Below, piece by piece: positions 19,001-31,839 of a stretch of 64,000 nt of DNA. The position numbers were made by a program, and so were the translations under genes. Origin of the DNA: Xenopus tropicalis (lineage: Eukaryota > Chordata > Amphibia > Anura > Pipidae); contig NC_030685.2 of the NCBI RefSeq assembly GCF_000004195.4, positions 52,962,016-53,026,015 on the forward strand, written 5' to 3'. Each line of letters begins with the position of its first letter. The stretch's first letter is position 1. Under the pieces are notes generated by a model that saw only the letters and a program-made list of their open reading frames with translations, ran no database searches and was not told where the DNA came from.

Positions 19001-22000
19001 GGAAACTAATAAGCAGGCCCTATCTTGTTTTACCATAATTTTGTCCCTGTGCAAAAACTTTATACAAAATGGTTTACTGAGACTAGAGTAGAAAAATGTG
19101 ACTGGCTTCCATAGAACCCTGACCTCAACCTAAATGAACACTAGAGGGAAGAACTGGTAGGGCTAATTTCAAACTAGGCCTGAGTACCAACATCAGCACC
19201 CCACCTCTCTAATGCTCTTGTGGTTAAATGGAAGCAAATTCCCTGTCAAAGTCAATGAGAAAATCAGGGTGTTTGAAGCGGCACCAAAAAAAGACGGGGG
19301 CGGGATCGCTTAGAAAAGCACAAGCAACCTGCTCTGCTATAGGGCGAAGATGTGTGGAGAGTTTGGGTGTTATACCCCTAAAACTGTAGGAGTAGCGAAA
19401 ATGGGGGGCGCTAAGAATAAGAACAATAAAAAGCAGAAGAATAAGCTGAAGAACAAGTAACAATAAGTCAAAGAACAATATATTGGATTTTTCAACCCAA
19501 CATAACTTTAAAACAGCTGAAAGCCTTTTTTCTACACAAGTAGCTTAGAATTACATTTTCTTTCATTATGCAAAAACAGTTTTTGCATGGAAATTTTCTT
19601 TAAAACCCAGGATGCTAGAACTTACTTTCTCCACAAGTGAGAATCTGCCTCTTCAGTTCCTCTGCATCATACGTGATCCTTGCTGTCTTTAGAAGCTCCT
19701 CATCATATTTGCGATCACTTACAAGATTCTAAAGTGTTAATGGTTATTTTATTAGCAGGGCTAATATATATAAAAGGAGATTTCACAGGAAAAGGCCTGA
19801 TATTTCAAAGGTTCAGGGGAAAATGTCCTATATTACAGAAGAAAATGCTGATATATACTGAATGTGGAAAAGCATAATACTATAAAGAGCAAAAGAAATG
19901 CTTTTTATCAAGCACAAGGGAAGATATCTGGACAATGCTGCTGAAAATGCCACAACTGGCCATTATTATCTGACCCTTTAGGACAGCTTTTTAAACACTA
20001 CACATGCAGAAATATAGACATTTTGCAGCTTTGTAGTTTAAACCTGAAGTGGGTTAATCATAAAACTGAATGCATACTAAAATTATAGGGATCATTTACA
20101 AAGACCTAATGCAGAGTGCAAGAACACTAAGGAGTGCAATAGACTATGTGCCATGCCATGCCCAACTCCCATGAATACCAGGCTGCTGAATGCAGGCAGT
20201 ACTGTATTCATGGACTGGCCTTTGGTCTGTGAGCTCCTTTTGCAATTCATTTATATAGGAAAACAGCTTGATTTGTAGAATGTATGATTTTTTTCTAATT
20301 TTCGAGGTACCTGTATTCAAATTTTCATAAAATGAATGTGTGTTAATGTGATGTGTGACGTACTGATCATTTAAAGTGAGAAGGCTTCTGACAATTAAGG
20401 CGTATAAGAAGAAAAAACCTTAATTTGGGATCTCAGCTCAACCATCTGTACATCTGTCCTTTGACTGGAGAATTCTGTAAATCTTCTCAATTCCTCTGCC
20501 TTCTGCTCTCTGGCCAGCAAAGTTTCCACTGGATGTAAATAAAGAATGACTTATTGTAAGTGGGTAAAAATGTTCTTAGTTTTCTTAAATATCTGTCAAA
20601 CATTATTTGGCTATTTATATCACAAGTATCCCTAATTACATGTTTTTGTACATCCAACTTATACCTCAGTTTTCTTAAATCCTAACTATTTCCTTTCACT
20701 TTATTAAAGGTTGCCACTTAGAGCCCTACTCTTGTACCGCAGCCTGTTCTGATCTCTTTGTACATCTCTTGCCATTAATCCTCTTTCTCTCTCACTGCCC
20801 ATCTTCTATGTGCTCACCATATCTAGTGCTCAGCAACAAACTTCTATTTGAGCAAAAATGGATCTCTGATTAGACAGGTATCCTGTCCATCTGGAGGACA
20901 TTTGCTATACAAAGAAAAGATTGTTGCCTAAAGCTTTTACAACCAGATGCTACTGCTAACTGCAGTGTGGGCAGTTTGTGGCCACTAGTATTCCATCCAT
21001 CCTTCTTCTTTCTCACTCTCTTAAACTATTCTTACTCCAAACTATCTCCTAAACTTTCTCAAGACTTCTACTATCTAAATGCTTAGCATAGCTTTTATTT
21101 ATAAATCTATGTTTCATTATTCATACATTTTTTGGTCGGAAATCATAATAAAATACTATTTGTCAAGTAAAGTTAAAGAAATTTACTTACACGCTTCACA
21201 TTTAAGCTTCTCTGCTTCTAGCATCAACTGAGCTTCTCTGTCTATAAGACTGAAAAAAGAGAATAAAAAGATCAATGCAATATGCAAAACTGCTTATACT
21301 GTAATTAAAAGACTAAGCAAGAGATTCACAAGGTGTGAGTGTGTGAGTTTCTAGGGTGTCGGTTGTACTGAGGAAAGATGGGTTCACAAGGGAATTAGTG
21401 GTGCATCATGAGTCCCAGTAGTATTAAGCATAAATATCAGCCCCTCCTTCTTTTTTTCTCACAGTATATCGATTAGCACAGCCACCTTTTTCACCGATTC
21501 CACATTTTCTGGGAAAAGTGCATGCTTATTGGCAATATATTGTCACAACACGCACAAGTGCAGCAGACACAACTTAGCCGTAGCTGCAATGCCACTGAAA
21601 TTGTAAAAAAACACTTGTCATGATACAGGCCTGTAAAAGTTAATAAAGCAGGCCAAGGTATCCAAATATCTTCCCTCGTACCAGGAATAGATATTTAACA
21701 GGCCTCTGTTCACTAAGGTCTGTAACCATCCATGTGTAAAGGTCCTGGGATGCCCTGCTCTAAGTCCTGGCAGATAAGAGCCATGCCATGTGGGGGGAGT
21801 GAAAGCCCACATAACAGTAACTTAAAGTTCACATCAAGGCCCATATTTATCACCCTAGAACCCATACCTGTTATACCAGTGGTATCAAAATATGGGTATA
21901 GGTTTAATTTGATATTGCCTGTCAAACGAGTCCAAACATGACTGACTTTGGGCACTCAATTTATCAGATAGGAATATCTCGGCAGGGGCAGGTCACACAG

Positions 22001-25000
22001 CAGTAATTTTTGGTCTGTATGAAATCAGGATTATAAATCATAATCTATGCAATTTAATATTATTTCTCTAATATGTTCCTGTAAGGAGTTATGGGCATTA
22101 TATTATTGGTCCAGTCCATAAACTCCGGAGATCATAAAACTCACACTGTGTCCTGCTAATGGTGACGGCCCTTCTACATTCTTAGGGGGAAGAGTGTCCA
22201 GTTACCTGATGCCCCTGCAAACTGTGATAAATAGTCAGCTCTTCTGACTAAAGATTAGAGGACCAATTTCGATTAGACATTCATCCCACTGGTTTTCCCT
22301 CGCCTCCAGGACTAGAAGGACACTGTTTGATACAGTACAGGATTTCTATGTTAAAAAACTTTTTGTAATTATTTTTCTGTATGTCTATTTTTCTGTATAT
22401 CTGTTTGTATATACACTGTTATACCTTTAATAATATTAAACACTAAATTTTAATAAGTTTTTTCCTTCATGCTCTAAGCTAACCTAATCTCAGAGTATGT
22501 AATTGTGTGCCTTAGCTCTCTGCAACCTGTATACTGAGTAACCTTTTGACTGTTGATAGGAAGAGTGTGTGTGTCAGTTACATGAGCGCTTTTAAAGTGA
22601 TACTGACACTAAAAAATGACTCCTCAAAATATGAATGTACATAAAAAGTTGCCTATAGGTCATGTTGATTGATTTTCGCTGAGAGATTTGCTTTTGTAAA
22701 TAATTGTTACTTAAAGTCCCTAAACCTGACTGTTTAGCCAACCTGACTGTCCCTTCTCAGCCTGTCAGTTATAGCTTCTAATGCTAACGGCCTACTGCTG
22801 CACAAATATGGCAGCCCCCTTATAGGGGAACATGGGCGATCAGACAGGTTATATAAAAGCATTGGGCAAATACTTTTATGGCAAAAATTAAGGTCATGCA
22901 AAGACAATGTTATGATAGATGTAAAAAAAAAAGGTTTAATTTCTGGTGTCAGTATCTCTTTAATACTAGAGTGCTTGGCATCTCTCATCGCCAACGTGAA
23001 AAGTGGTGGCAGCAAGTTTTTTATGAGTTTAGTGGGTGTTGGTTGGTCTTTGGGGTACTGTGACACTAGTCTAACCTGTGTGCAAGGTGTGTGAGACAGG
23101 GCGTGCATCTGGAAGTGACATAATTGTGACATAATTTGCTTATAGGGAAACAAAAAGTGCGCTACATTCACAAAACCTTACCATCTCTAACTTGCTCTGA
23201 GCTCTGAGGACCTACAAAAAAATCATAAAACCACTGAACCAGCATTATTTTGCATTTATTCAAGGTTATAAGCTGGAAGAAATTTTGCATTTGCCTAAGC
23301 CTGTAGTTAGTATAACGTGGCCCAGAAGAGGTGGCTGAGAATTTGCCATCACTCAGTCCTTCCTGCTTTCCATTCTGAATTGAGCCCTGCTGCACCTATT
23401 GACACAGGGGAACCCTAGAGCCACCACCTCCTGCCCAAGTGCTAGCTCCAGGGTTCCCTTTGCACCAGCATCAATAGGCACGGCACACTTGCCCATAAAG
23501 AATCAGGTACAGACATTATTTGCAACTCAAACACCAGAAATGACGCAAGCCAGGCATACGCACAGTTCTGTCCAATATAGAATGAAATTCATACACAGTT
23601 GTGGTAATTTTGGCAAATTAAACACAATTGCAGTAGGTGCAGGACAATTGAGCCCCTGCCTCTGCAATGATGCTTGAATTCTGGGAAAAAGCACTGCATA
23701 GTGGGAAAAAAACATGGCAATTGGGCTTGAAATTGCACTTTGTTTATTGCATTTGCAAATGTACATGTGCCCTAATGTCTTGAGGGTGTTTGGGGACAAA
23801 AGAATGCTTACGATTGTCTGAGAGAGATTGTTTGCTTGTATGTGAGAGTTGTAATTGAGGGCTTTAGATGTCTCTGTTAGAAAAACTTCTTGTCAGAGAA
23901 GGATTGTATGTGTGAGTGTGTCAGTGTGTGTTTGAGAGTTTGCTCACTATAGTGAACAGGTGTTAGTTCTTATGAGCCTGAATGCGAGTGAGTATGCATG
24001 TTTATATGTTAAAGGGATTGCAGACTTGAACCCCAATGTCTTTTCAGGCTAATCCTGCACCTATGCTGGATGAGCCATCTATCTTGCATTAGCCTTAAAA
24101 ATAAAGAACAAGCTTTATCTAATGCACACTGACTTTTATTTTTTTGCAAAAAAAGTGTGTCATTTATTAAAGAATTGCATCACCAGGGGACCCATTTTGC
24201 TCCCTGGGCACAATACTAATCCTACACCTAATATAGACCCACATTTACCAGTTATGCCTAAACTGTGACTGACAGTAATTTTATGATACCCGGCATGCAG
24301 AGCTGACAAATACAGATCTAGTCTGGTTCTAGTCTGGGCAAGGTATTGTATCTAGGAATGTCTCAAACACCCTCCCGCCCCTCATTCATTCATGAACAAG
24401 GGCCAGTGCTGATGTAGTAAACTACTGGCATGAAACACAAAACTAATATTTAACAATCACCAACCTCTTGTATAACTCAGCAAATGTACTCTTGATGTTT
24501 CTCACTGACATCTCCACTTCTTCCTTAACCATCTCTCGATATCTGCTAATTGAGACTGAGCAGCGCTGAAGATCTTTTGCAGACTTCTCAAGGTTTAAAC
24601 CTAGAAATATTATTGTAGTTTATAAGACTGAACCTATAGGTTATTATCTGTGATAGCCATCTGTAAGATACATTCTTTATATAGAAAATCTGAGAATTGT
24701 TATCTGCTTCTCAATTATAAAGCAACACTGAATGACACTGTGCATAATGATGTGGCACTACTGGCAATACTTGTGGCCTAGTAAACCATATCCAGGCCCA
24801 GTAACCCATAAACACTATTCAGATTTTTGCTTTCAGCTTACTAGTAAATGCTACCTGGTGATAGGTTGCTATGGGTTACTAGGGCTATAGCAGATTTTGC
24901 ACCTCTTATTACTGCAGGGACCCATAGGGTTAATGTGCCCCTATGGCTTTCAACCCTACTTTTCCTTTCTCCTTGTCACTAGGCAAGGATGAATGTATCT

Positions 25001-27452
25001 ATTTGGTATTAACATATACCTTATTATTGGCCCAAGGCTAGACAACACCCTACCACACTTTAATATAGTGTTAGGAAAGGGGTGGTTCTTTCTTCTTGGC
25101 CTGCAGCATCTGACCTAAGTGGATGTCTCCAGGAAGCCTGGGATCCACAAGGCCCAGAAGGTTGGGCCCTAAGGGGACAAGCACCCTTAGTACAGTCGGG
25201 GAGCAGGGACACCGTGAACGAGGTAAAGAAAGAACAGGTTAATTAATATCAGAACAAGGTGAGTCGGACAGAGTGTATCTAGAAAAGGCAGATTTCTTGC
25301 TTCACCCAGGAGAGGAGAGTAAAGGATTAGTCTCCTACAGGCTTACTTGCCTTGCTTAGGGACACAAAAGTGGGACTAGGTCAGTCTTAACCCTGCCCAA
25401 CTCTATAAGAGAGGGATAAACCGGTGGACTTACCTCTCTGTTGGTTGTCTTTACCCTGCCCATACTCTGCATGAGAGGGATAAACCGGTGGAAACCCCCG
25501 CTTCCCTGCTTAATCTGCATTAACATCAATTGTATTGCTGAAATTCTGTTATACCTCCTCAAAGAGTGAGTATTGATTTGCCCTGCATTACCATCACTTT
25601 TCTTGGACAAGAAACAGTTATTCTTTGTTTGAAATAGCTCCTGGTGTCCACCTGCTTAATTATTGCACTTGTCACATACACATTGCAGTGGGAGGTGTAA
25701 CTGCACAACACCCTCCGTGTAGTTGCTTCCACTCTGCAAATGTACCCTGTGCTCTATCCTAGGTGGACATTTTGAATGATATAGCCAAAAAGGGGTAACA
25801 TTACATTCTCTCTCTTAGCATATAGATGCCCATTGTTTGCTGCCTTTAAGGTAGAATACAGATTACATTAACCCTGTATTCAATGTCTAGGCCCTCACTG
25901 CAGATATTGGGGAGTGGTATATGTCCCTTTACTCACTGGTGGGCTTCAGTGGTCTTAAGTGTGTGCAATCCTCACATTGATTTTCACTCATTTAATTTAG
26001 TTTGTTATGTCATTTGACAACCCTCCCAAAGATCCCAAATGGAATATTGGGAAAATTTAGTTCACACCCTGATCTGCCACACTCTATTATGCAAATAGTT
26101 TAACCAGAGTTTCCTCACTGTTAGGATGGATCCTTGGAGCACTCAATGCAGTGGACTGAAATTCCAGTTCCAAAGATTTACGGGTTTGAAATTGGGTGAA
26201 TGTTTGTTTTCTATAATAGATACACCAGAAACTATAACATGTGCGATATATTATTAGTTTTACACAAAGGGGTGTCTGACCAAAAGCTTTAAGTAGAATT
26301 AAGTCTACAGCAACTGGACTTCAACTGAACTGAAGAAGCCACTCAGATGAGAGGTGAAATGTTTTCAAGAAAGTCCTATTGCTTTAGATTTAATTCTGTT
26401 AGATATTGTATATCATGACCTGGAAGCGAGTCTGAAAAAACAAAGCAGAGAAGCAGAGACAACACCCCTTGTGCCCTTGGCCTTAATCCTTGGAATGGGT
26501 CCTTGTGGCATTAGTGGAGGAAATGTAGAACAATCTTTTGCAGGACAGGTACAAATGACGCAATGCAGTTACTCACAAATACAACTTCCAGCAGTGCTTG
26601 CTTAAACCGTGTACCAATGGCAGACTGTGGTTTAGTCTGAATTTTTCATCCAACCCCTTCAACAGGTGGGATGCAAAAAGGCCAAGCACATTACTGACTT
26701 GACAAGAAACCCAGAATAGGAAAACATTTCCACCTCCCAATTGTAAATTAGCTCTTCAAAACCTTGGTGGACTGCCTGCAATATTTTAGGGTAACATGCT
26801 AACAGTGTGCATAATGCCAAAGACTCTGACATTGTAGTAGGAGTTGTATTTCAGTGGCATAAGGGCCATTGTTAGAAAAATCAGTTTTGCTACAAGTCAC
26901 ACCACCAAACTATCTTCTACTCCTCCAAGTACAGCAATAAAGCCTAGTACAGCTTACCTCACCTGGGATTTCAGGAAGAGCCTTCAGCTTTTTTTTCAAC
27001 ATCTTTTCTTCTATTTCCACTTTCTTCACAATTCCACCTTCTTCAGAAATGTGCAAAACAGAATCTTTTTTATCATTTCCACTCAATAGAGGGCAGGGTT
27101 CCAGCTGACATTTCAATTGTCTTAGTGCAGCTGGATTATTATTTTCATTGGCAACCCCAGGACTGTGTTTTGTCTTACTTTTTCTGTGTCTCTGGACCTA
27201 AAAATCCAAAATCAAGAATCATGTGAAAATTTTGTGAAAACATATTATTTTTCCTATATTCTAGTCATTGTAACTATTACAAGAGAACTGCTTTTTACAT
27301 CATGCTGAAGACTTTGTAGATCTCAGATACTTTACATTGTATTTTTATTTTACATAACACATTCCATATGATTTGGCCACAATACGTACATGATCTTTGG
27401 TGCTATTCCTGTTTTGTGCTTGTTCCATGCTGCTTCATATATATCAAGAACA
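16098..27452 (-). CDS. spats2l: SPATS2-like protein (spats2l), N-terminus not located
   Basis: Eight minus-strand exons join in phase: 27452-27386, 27197-26963, 24600-24465, 21249-21191, 20528-20419, 19728-19626, 18004-17784 and 16391-16098 (stop TGA/TAA class at the low end), about 407 residues. Diagnostic stretches are NLEKSAKDLQRCS, VSDRKYDEELLKTAR and SHPKNSYS, matching the conserved core of SPATS2/SPATS2L. The order is: basic N-terminal linker (QRHRKSKTKH), coiled-coil region encoded by the five central exons, then a Ser/Gln/Arg-rich low-complexity tail. SPATS2L is a nucleolar and stress-granule RNA-associated protein in other vertebrates. The most N-terminal exon or exons, which encode a UBA-like segment in mammals, were not found; they may be missed or far upstream. 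In the first listed exon, donor GTATTG keeps an open frame (..DIYEAAWNKHK..) into exon 2. The alternative donor four bases earlier instead keeps an ATG frame (MEQAQNR..), which would give a shorter isoform. Confidence 0.92.
16613..17074. mobile_element. T2-type MITE, AGGAGAAGGAAAGG subfamily, copy 1
   Basis: Begins TTAAAGGAGAAGGAAAGGC. The right part (TTTACATAGACCTTTCTGAT, CCTTTCCTTC) matches the copy at 57460-57907. The right TTAA has decayed to TATAAAG. It lies in the last spats2l intron. Confidence 0.8.
17099..17481. mobile_element. T2-type MITE, CACTTGGGGGTGC subfamily, copy 1
   Basis: TTAA at 17099-17102 and 17478-17481, ends TTAAAGAAGAAGGAAAGG / GCCTTTCCTTCCCTTTAA. Each end carries its own hairpin (AAGTCACTTGGGGGTGC..GCACCCCCAAGTGACTT), so the element is a palindrome of palindromes. 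Last spats2l intron, immediately after another T2-type element. Confidence 0.9.
18227..18629. mobile_element. hAT-type element (TGTCAAAC ends) carrying a nested MITE
   Basis: Left end ATGTCAAACACAAGGCCCGG, right end GAGTTTGACACCCCTG inverted, flanked by ATCTAAAC (18219-18226) and CTCTAAAC (18630-18637), seven of eight matching. The MITE at 18357-18531 is inside it. Between the spats2l exons at 17784 and 19626. Confidence 0.82.
18357..18531. mobile_element. MITE with GTGTAAAAAGTGGAGT arms, nested
   Basis: GGGGTATATTTATCATGCTG at the left mirrors GATAAATATACCCC at the right, followed inward by GTAAAAAGTGGAGT on both arms and CAACATCACCGGTAATG. Full copy of the family also seen at 52178-52370. 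Confidence 0.83.
22592..22963. mobile_element. T2-type MITE, GTGATACTGA subfamily, copy 2
   Basis: TTAAAGTGATACTGACACT at the left, GGTGTCAGTATCTCTTTAA at the right, TTAA at 22592-22595 and 22960-22963. Co-linear with the copy at 310-678. Between the spats2l exons at 21191 and 24465. Confidence 0.88.
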
Positions 27453-27754
27453 CTGCAAAAGAAGGATTTTAACACATTATAGCTTAACACAGTACTGTAC
27501 TACCCCTGGATAAATTCATTAGTATAGACCAATGACATTTAAAATATTGTGCTTTAGAGGATACTTGACAATGAGTGGACCCCACGCAACAATGCTATTG
27601 CTGCCAAAATTGACACTATGCTATCGCTGAAATAATGTCGATCTTGGGCTAGTTTTAGGGTTCCACTGGTGTTTCTATCATTGCTGCTTCTGAATTGCAC
27701 AAAGTGAATTGTGTTCAAACATCATTATTAACGCCGTTCACATAAAGAGCATCC

Positions 27755-27818
27755 CGCTATATTGCTATGGGCAACATCAATGGTAATGTTTGTCTCCAAT
27801 GTTAATAAATTCGCCCCT
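27755..27818. mobile_element. Fragment of the CATCACYGGTGATG MITE family
   Basis: TGCTATGGGCAACATCAATGG and TCTCCAATGTTAATAAATTC resemble the right half of the copy at 45733-45897. Confidence 0.5.
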
Positions 27819-28608
27819 TACTGTTGGGTACTGGTAAAAGAGCTATCCCTTTATTTAGGCAGTCCCCTAGATTTTTGACAGCTAAGGGGGTCCTTAGTTA
27901 TAGAACTAAGTTCCTGTAAGATCAGTGACTAGCCAGAGAGTGTCACTGTGCTAAAGTATATAATGTAGAGCCCATCTCTTTCTAAGAGAGATTCCGTGAC
28001 CTAAACAGGCAGGGGGGATGAGACTGGAACCTTTGTTTAATAGGGCCTAGTAAGTGTTAGGATAGTCTTGGACCTTATTAGGTGTGATAGATAGGAATAG
28101 GGCTAGATAGTCAAGCAGCCTGAAGCTGCAGAGGAGATTTAGTAAGGATTAGAATGCTGGGCACACTACTGCCCAGACCTAGGAAGAGGACTGGAGGAGT
28201 TCCCCTAGGTTCAACTTGAGAGGAATCCTGAAAGTTGGGAGTGACAGTTTCAGGTTGAAATAATGCTCTGTTCAATGATTCACCCCATGGGGCAAAATAC
28301 TAAATGTTTGAAGCTATAACTGTAATTATATGCCTGACACCTGTGTCTCTTATGAGGATTCAATTAATAAAGCCTTTACTGTTTAAAGGACATGTAAACC
28401 TCCCAGACAGAAATCTAATCATTAAAAAGCCTATTTCCATTCTTTTAATACCTGCCACTCTGGTCCTTCGAAACATAACAGTAAAACTGCAGCATTCCCT
28501 TAATCATTTTGCATTCCTTCTCATTGCTTACTCACTCTCCCTCCTCCCTCTGGGATTAGCTTTGGCGTTTGCCATCGTAGCCATGCACACTTTAAAGCTT
28601 TAGTAAAA

Positions 28609-29004
28609 TTAAAGGATAAGGGTATGGTTGTTGGGGGGTGCCTAAATGTTAGACACCCCCCAGTGACTGTATTCACTTACCTGATACCCCAGGCTGGTGT
28701 TCCTGTTAGCAAAAACCGCACCAGCATGGGGTACATGTGAGCCAGTGATCCTCTTCCTTCTTCTGTCTTTGCGCTGCTTGCGCATGTGCAGAAGAGAGGA
28801 AACTTTAACAAAAAAGCCAGCTTTTTCACTGTACTGCCCATTCATCTCTACCCAGATCATGAAGAATGGAGGAAGAGGATTGCTTGCGCACAGGTACCCC
28901 AAGTAGGTGCAGTTTTCTGCTGACAGGGGTACTGGCCTGGGGTATCATGTAAGATTATAATCACTGCTGGGGGGGGGGTACCAAACATTATATCCTGTTA
29001 TTAA
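28609..29004. mobile_element. T2-type MITE, CACTTGGGGGTGC subfamily, diverged copy
   Basis: Begins TTAAAGGATAAGG and contains GGGGGTGCCTAAATGTTAGAC and the central AAACTTTAACAAAAAAGCC. The right hairpin has a long G run (28970-28978) and has lost part of its end; TTAA at 29001-29004. Confidence 0.65.
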
Positions 29005-29239
29005 ATTTTACATTATTCACACGTGTGTTTGTAGGAGGAGTGAGGGTGTGATGATGTTGGATGGGAGAAAATGGCTGCCAGGAAAAACTAATAATGCGAT
29101 GTAGAACAAAGCAGGGTGCTGGACAATGGATGCAATTTGGGCGTGAAGATTATGCGGTTTGGGTCAGTGACAGGCACTCAACATGTATAAACTCATGGGT
29201 AAATTTAGGTTTACAGAACCACTGGCACCCATTTTAGTT

Positions 29240-29361
29240 TTTCAACCCAAGAGATATAGTTCTACTACAACCAGCTTCCCATAGAGTCTATGGGAGATGG
29301 CCTTTCCGTAATTTGGAGCTTTCTGGATAATGGGTTTCTGGATAAGGGATCCCATACCTGT
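29240..29361. mobile_element. Right-end fragment of the GGATCCCATACCTG element
   Basis: GAGTCTATGGGAGATGGCCT, GGAGCTTTCTGGATAATGGG and GGATCCCATACCTG correspond to the right half of the element at 2718-3025. Confidence 0.72.
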
Positions 29362-30208
29362 ACTAACATATTCAATTATTTAGAGAGTAGGTGGCCAGGA
29401 CTGCTAAGCAGCTGCTGGAGAGAGGGGAAAAAAACTAATTTACTTTTAAAATGTACATTTTATACAAAAAAATAAATTGTAAAAACATTTTTTAATCAAC
29501 TGAAAAAAAATGTGTTTGTAAAGGCAAATTGTCCCTTTTATGATTTGCAGCAATGATCCTGAATCTGTAGATTCCCAGCTGTTCCCATAGCACAACTTCC
29601 AAGAATCCCATGTCACTGGATTTCTCAGAAAGCTACAGTTCAGCAACCACTGGAGAGTTACAGGCTTAATATCCCAGACTGTGTAAACACAGCACAGAAC
29701 AGGAAATGCAAGCGATATTCCTCCCTGACCCAAGAGCTACACATTCCTGCCAGGTGAATAAACTTCACACATATTTATTATTCTTAGCACCTTTCCTCCA
29801 AAAGAATATGTGTGGGGTATGCTGGAAGTTGTAGTCCTGAAAAAGCTGCAGTGCCACAGGCTGCACATCTCTGATGCCTTCAACATAACCAAGAGAATTG
29901 CTTCTGCGAAATGTGTTGGAACTTTGCGATTAATTCAAAATAAATTGATACTTTTCCCTCCTTAAATGGTTTTTTTACATAATTTGCTAAATTCTGCTTT
30001 AACATTCATATAATCTCATAGCATTCCTTTGGTTACATTTGCTCCTGCCCAGAAGTTTCACTTCATTTTAAATTCCATTTTTCAGCCCTTATATGGATCT
30101 GTGCAAAATGGAGCAGCTGTGGTTTCTTAACATTGGGGGGAGCCAAGGCAATAAATCTCCTATATTGGCGTAAACTACTGGATCCTCAAGGAGCCTCCAA
30201 AGAATTCT

Positions 30209-30224
30209 GGGGGGGGGGGGGGGG
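30209..30224 (+). repeat. G16 homopolymer
   Basis: Sixteen consecutive G, upstream of spats2l coding exons. The length may be a sequencing estimate. Confidence 0.85.
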
Positions 30225-31446
30225 ATATATTCAAATAATCAGCTATTCTTAAATACTGTGGTGGAATATATTTTCCTTAACCCATTATCTAGAAATATCC
30301 ATAATACTGCATTACCATCTCCCATAGAGCCCTATTTAAAGTGGCAGTAGTATGATCTATAGCATTGCATTTCCATCTGCGGAAACAGCAGCAGTCAGAT
30401 TGCATCTTGTAGCAATACCCATACTAATGTTTGGGAAACACTGTAGCTGCAACACATGTAGCAATGTGACAGGTGGACCTCTGGTAGATGAAATTTGTTG
30501 CCCACTTTCCAGCTTAATGTTAGTGAAGGGAGAGGTATTTTTAGGTTCCAAGTAGGAAGCGAAGATTTCTGGTGCACAACAAATCTCACTGACTGCCGTT
30601 GCTGTAAGGCACTGCCACACAGTGGGGAATGGCAATTTTTACTCACCCCCACCCAGTCACCACAGTTGTTAACCTTTAACCCTGGACTAGTGCACCTCTT
30701 CTTTAAAAAGTCATCCCATTTCCTGTCCCCCATCCCAAGTGTCTCTTGCAGCAACTTGGCCTGGACACTGTGCAGTATTATACTATGCAAGTGCCCAGCC
30801 ATGGTCTTTATGGGGCTGCCACCACCTGGAACCAGCAGCCCCAATGTCAACCCCTCACCTCCAAACTGTGCTTACTTTAGTGTTACTCTGGGAGGGTAAC
30901 AATTGCAACCTCTGCACTAAAAGAGTTGAATTTAAGAAACAGAAATTCTGCTCTTAAAGGTACCAGGGGCTTATACTTGCATTTCATCTTGCCTTTCACC
31001 TACACTCTGTAGCTAAGTACCGTTACATGGTTAACTTTTAAAAAAAAGTCACTGGTGGGGGAGTGCTTCACACCCCAGTATTATTTTTCACTTAATGTCA
31101 CCTTTAAGGCTAATGCCTCACCAGGCTTGTTGTTGGCCTGCGTGCGCACAGAGTGGGTTTTGGTGCAAAAATGCATACTTTTAGTATCCTTAAGAAATGG
31201 TTCTCCATATTACAGAAATATTCTTTTATTTATATGTCCCTGTAAGCCACCCCCAAGCCCAGCATTACTTACAGTTTAGGACCAGATTGAGAAGGGAGAG
31301 GTGTTCCATCAGTCATGCTGGCTGGAGGTGGCATGATCCTTTTAAGGGCTAATATCCACATGTAAAGGCTCCAGCCTATTGACGGATCCTGCAGCCCCCA
31401 TCCAACCAAGGGTGACAGCCCTGGCTCACAGATTAGCCTTAAAACC

Positions 31447-31839
31447 CCACAAAAACCCTGCACACCAGAAAAAACTTCCCCAGGGAGGTATTTATAATTT
31501 AAAAAAACATTTAATTCATTTAAACATGATACAGAAAAAAGTATCAAACTTTAAACATTGTATATCCATCAAAAAGCAAATAAATACATACCCCCAGTGT
31601 AATAACTAAAAAACAAGATATGAAGGCAGATACTTTGGATGAGAGAATACCCCAACGTTTCGGCTCAAACGCCTTTGTCAAGGGAGCTCTGGGGGTATGT
31701 ATTTATTTGCTTTTTGATGGATATACAATGTTTAAAGTTTGATACTTTTTTCTGTATTATTTTTAAATGAATAAAATGTTTTTTTAAATTATAAATACCT
31801 CCCTGGAGAAGTTTTTTCTGGTGTGCAGGGTTTTTGTGG
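31447..31839. repeat. Large foldback, 151-bp arms
   Basis: 31447-31597 and 31689-31839 are near-perfect reverse complements of equal length (for example AACTTCCCCAGGGAGGTATT against AATACCTCCCTGGAGAAGTT, and CTTTAAACATTGTATATCC on both arms). The 91-base centre contains AACGTTTCGGCTCAAACG and CCTTTGTCAAGG. Arm identity is visibly above 90 percent. Not assigned to a known element. Confidence 0.88.

Noticed and set aside
30395..30899. 151-codon minus and 134-codon plus frames overlapping each other
   Set aside because: No family resemblance, no splice or codon evidence, and both strands are open at once.
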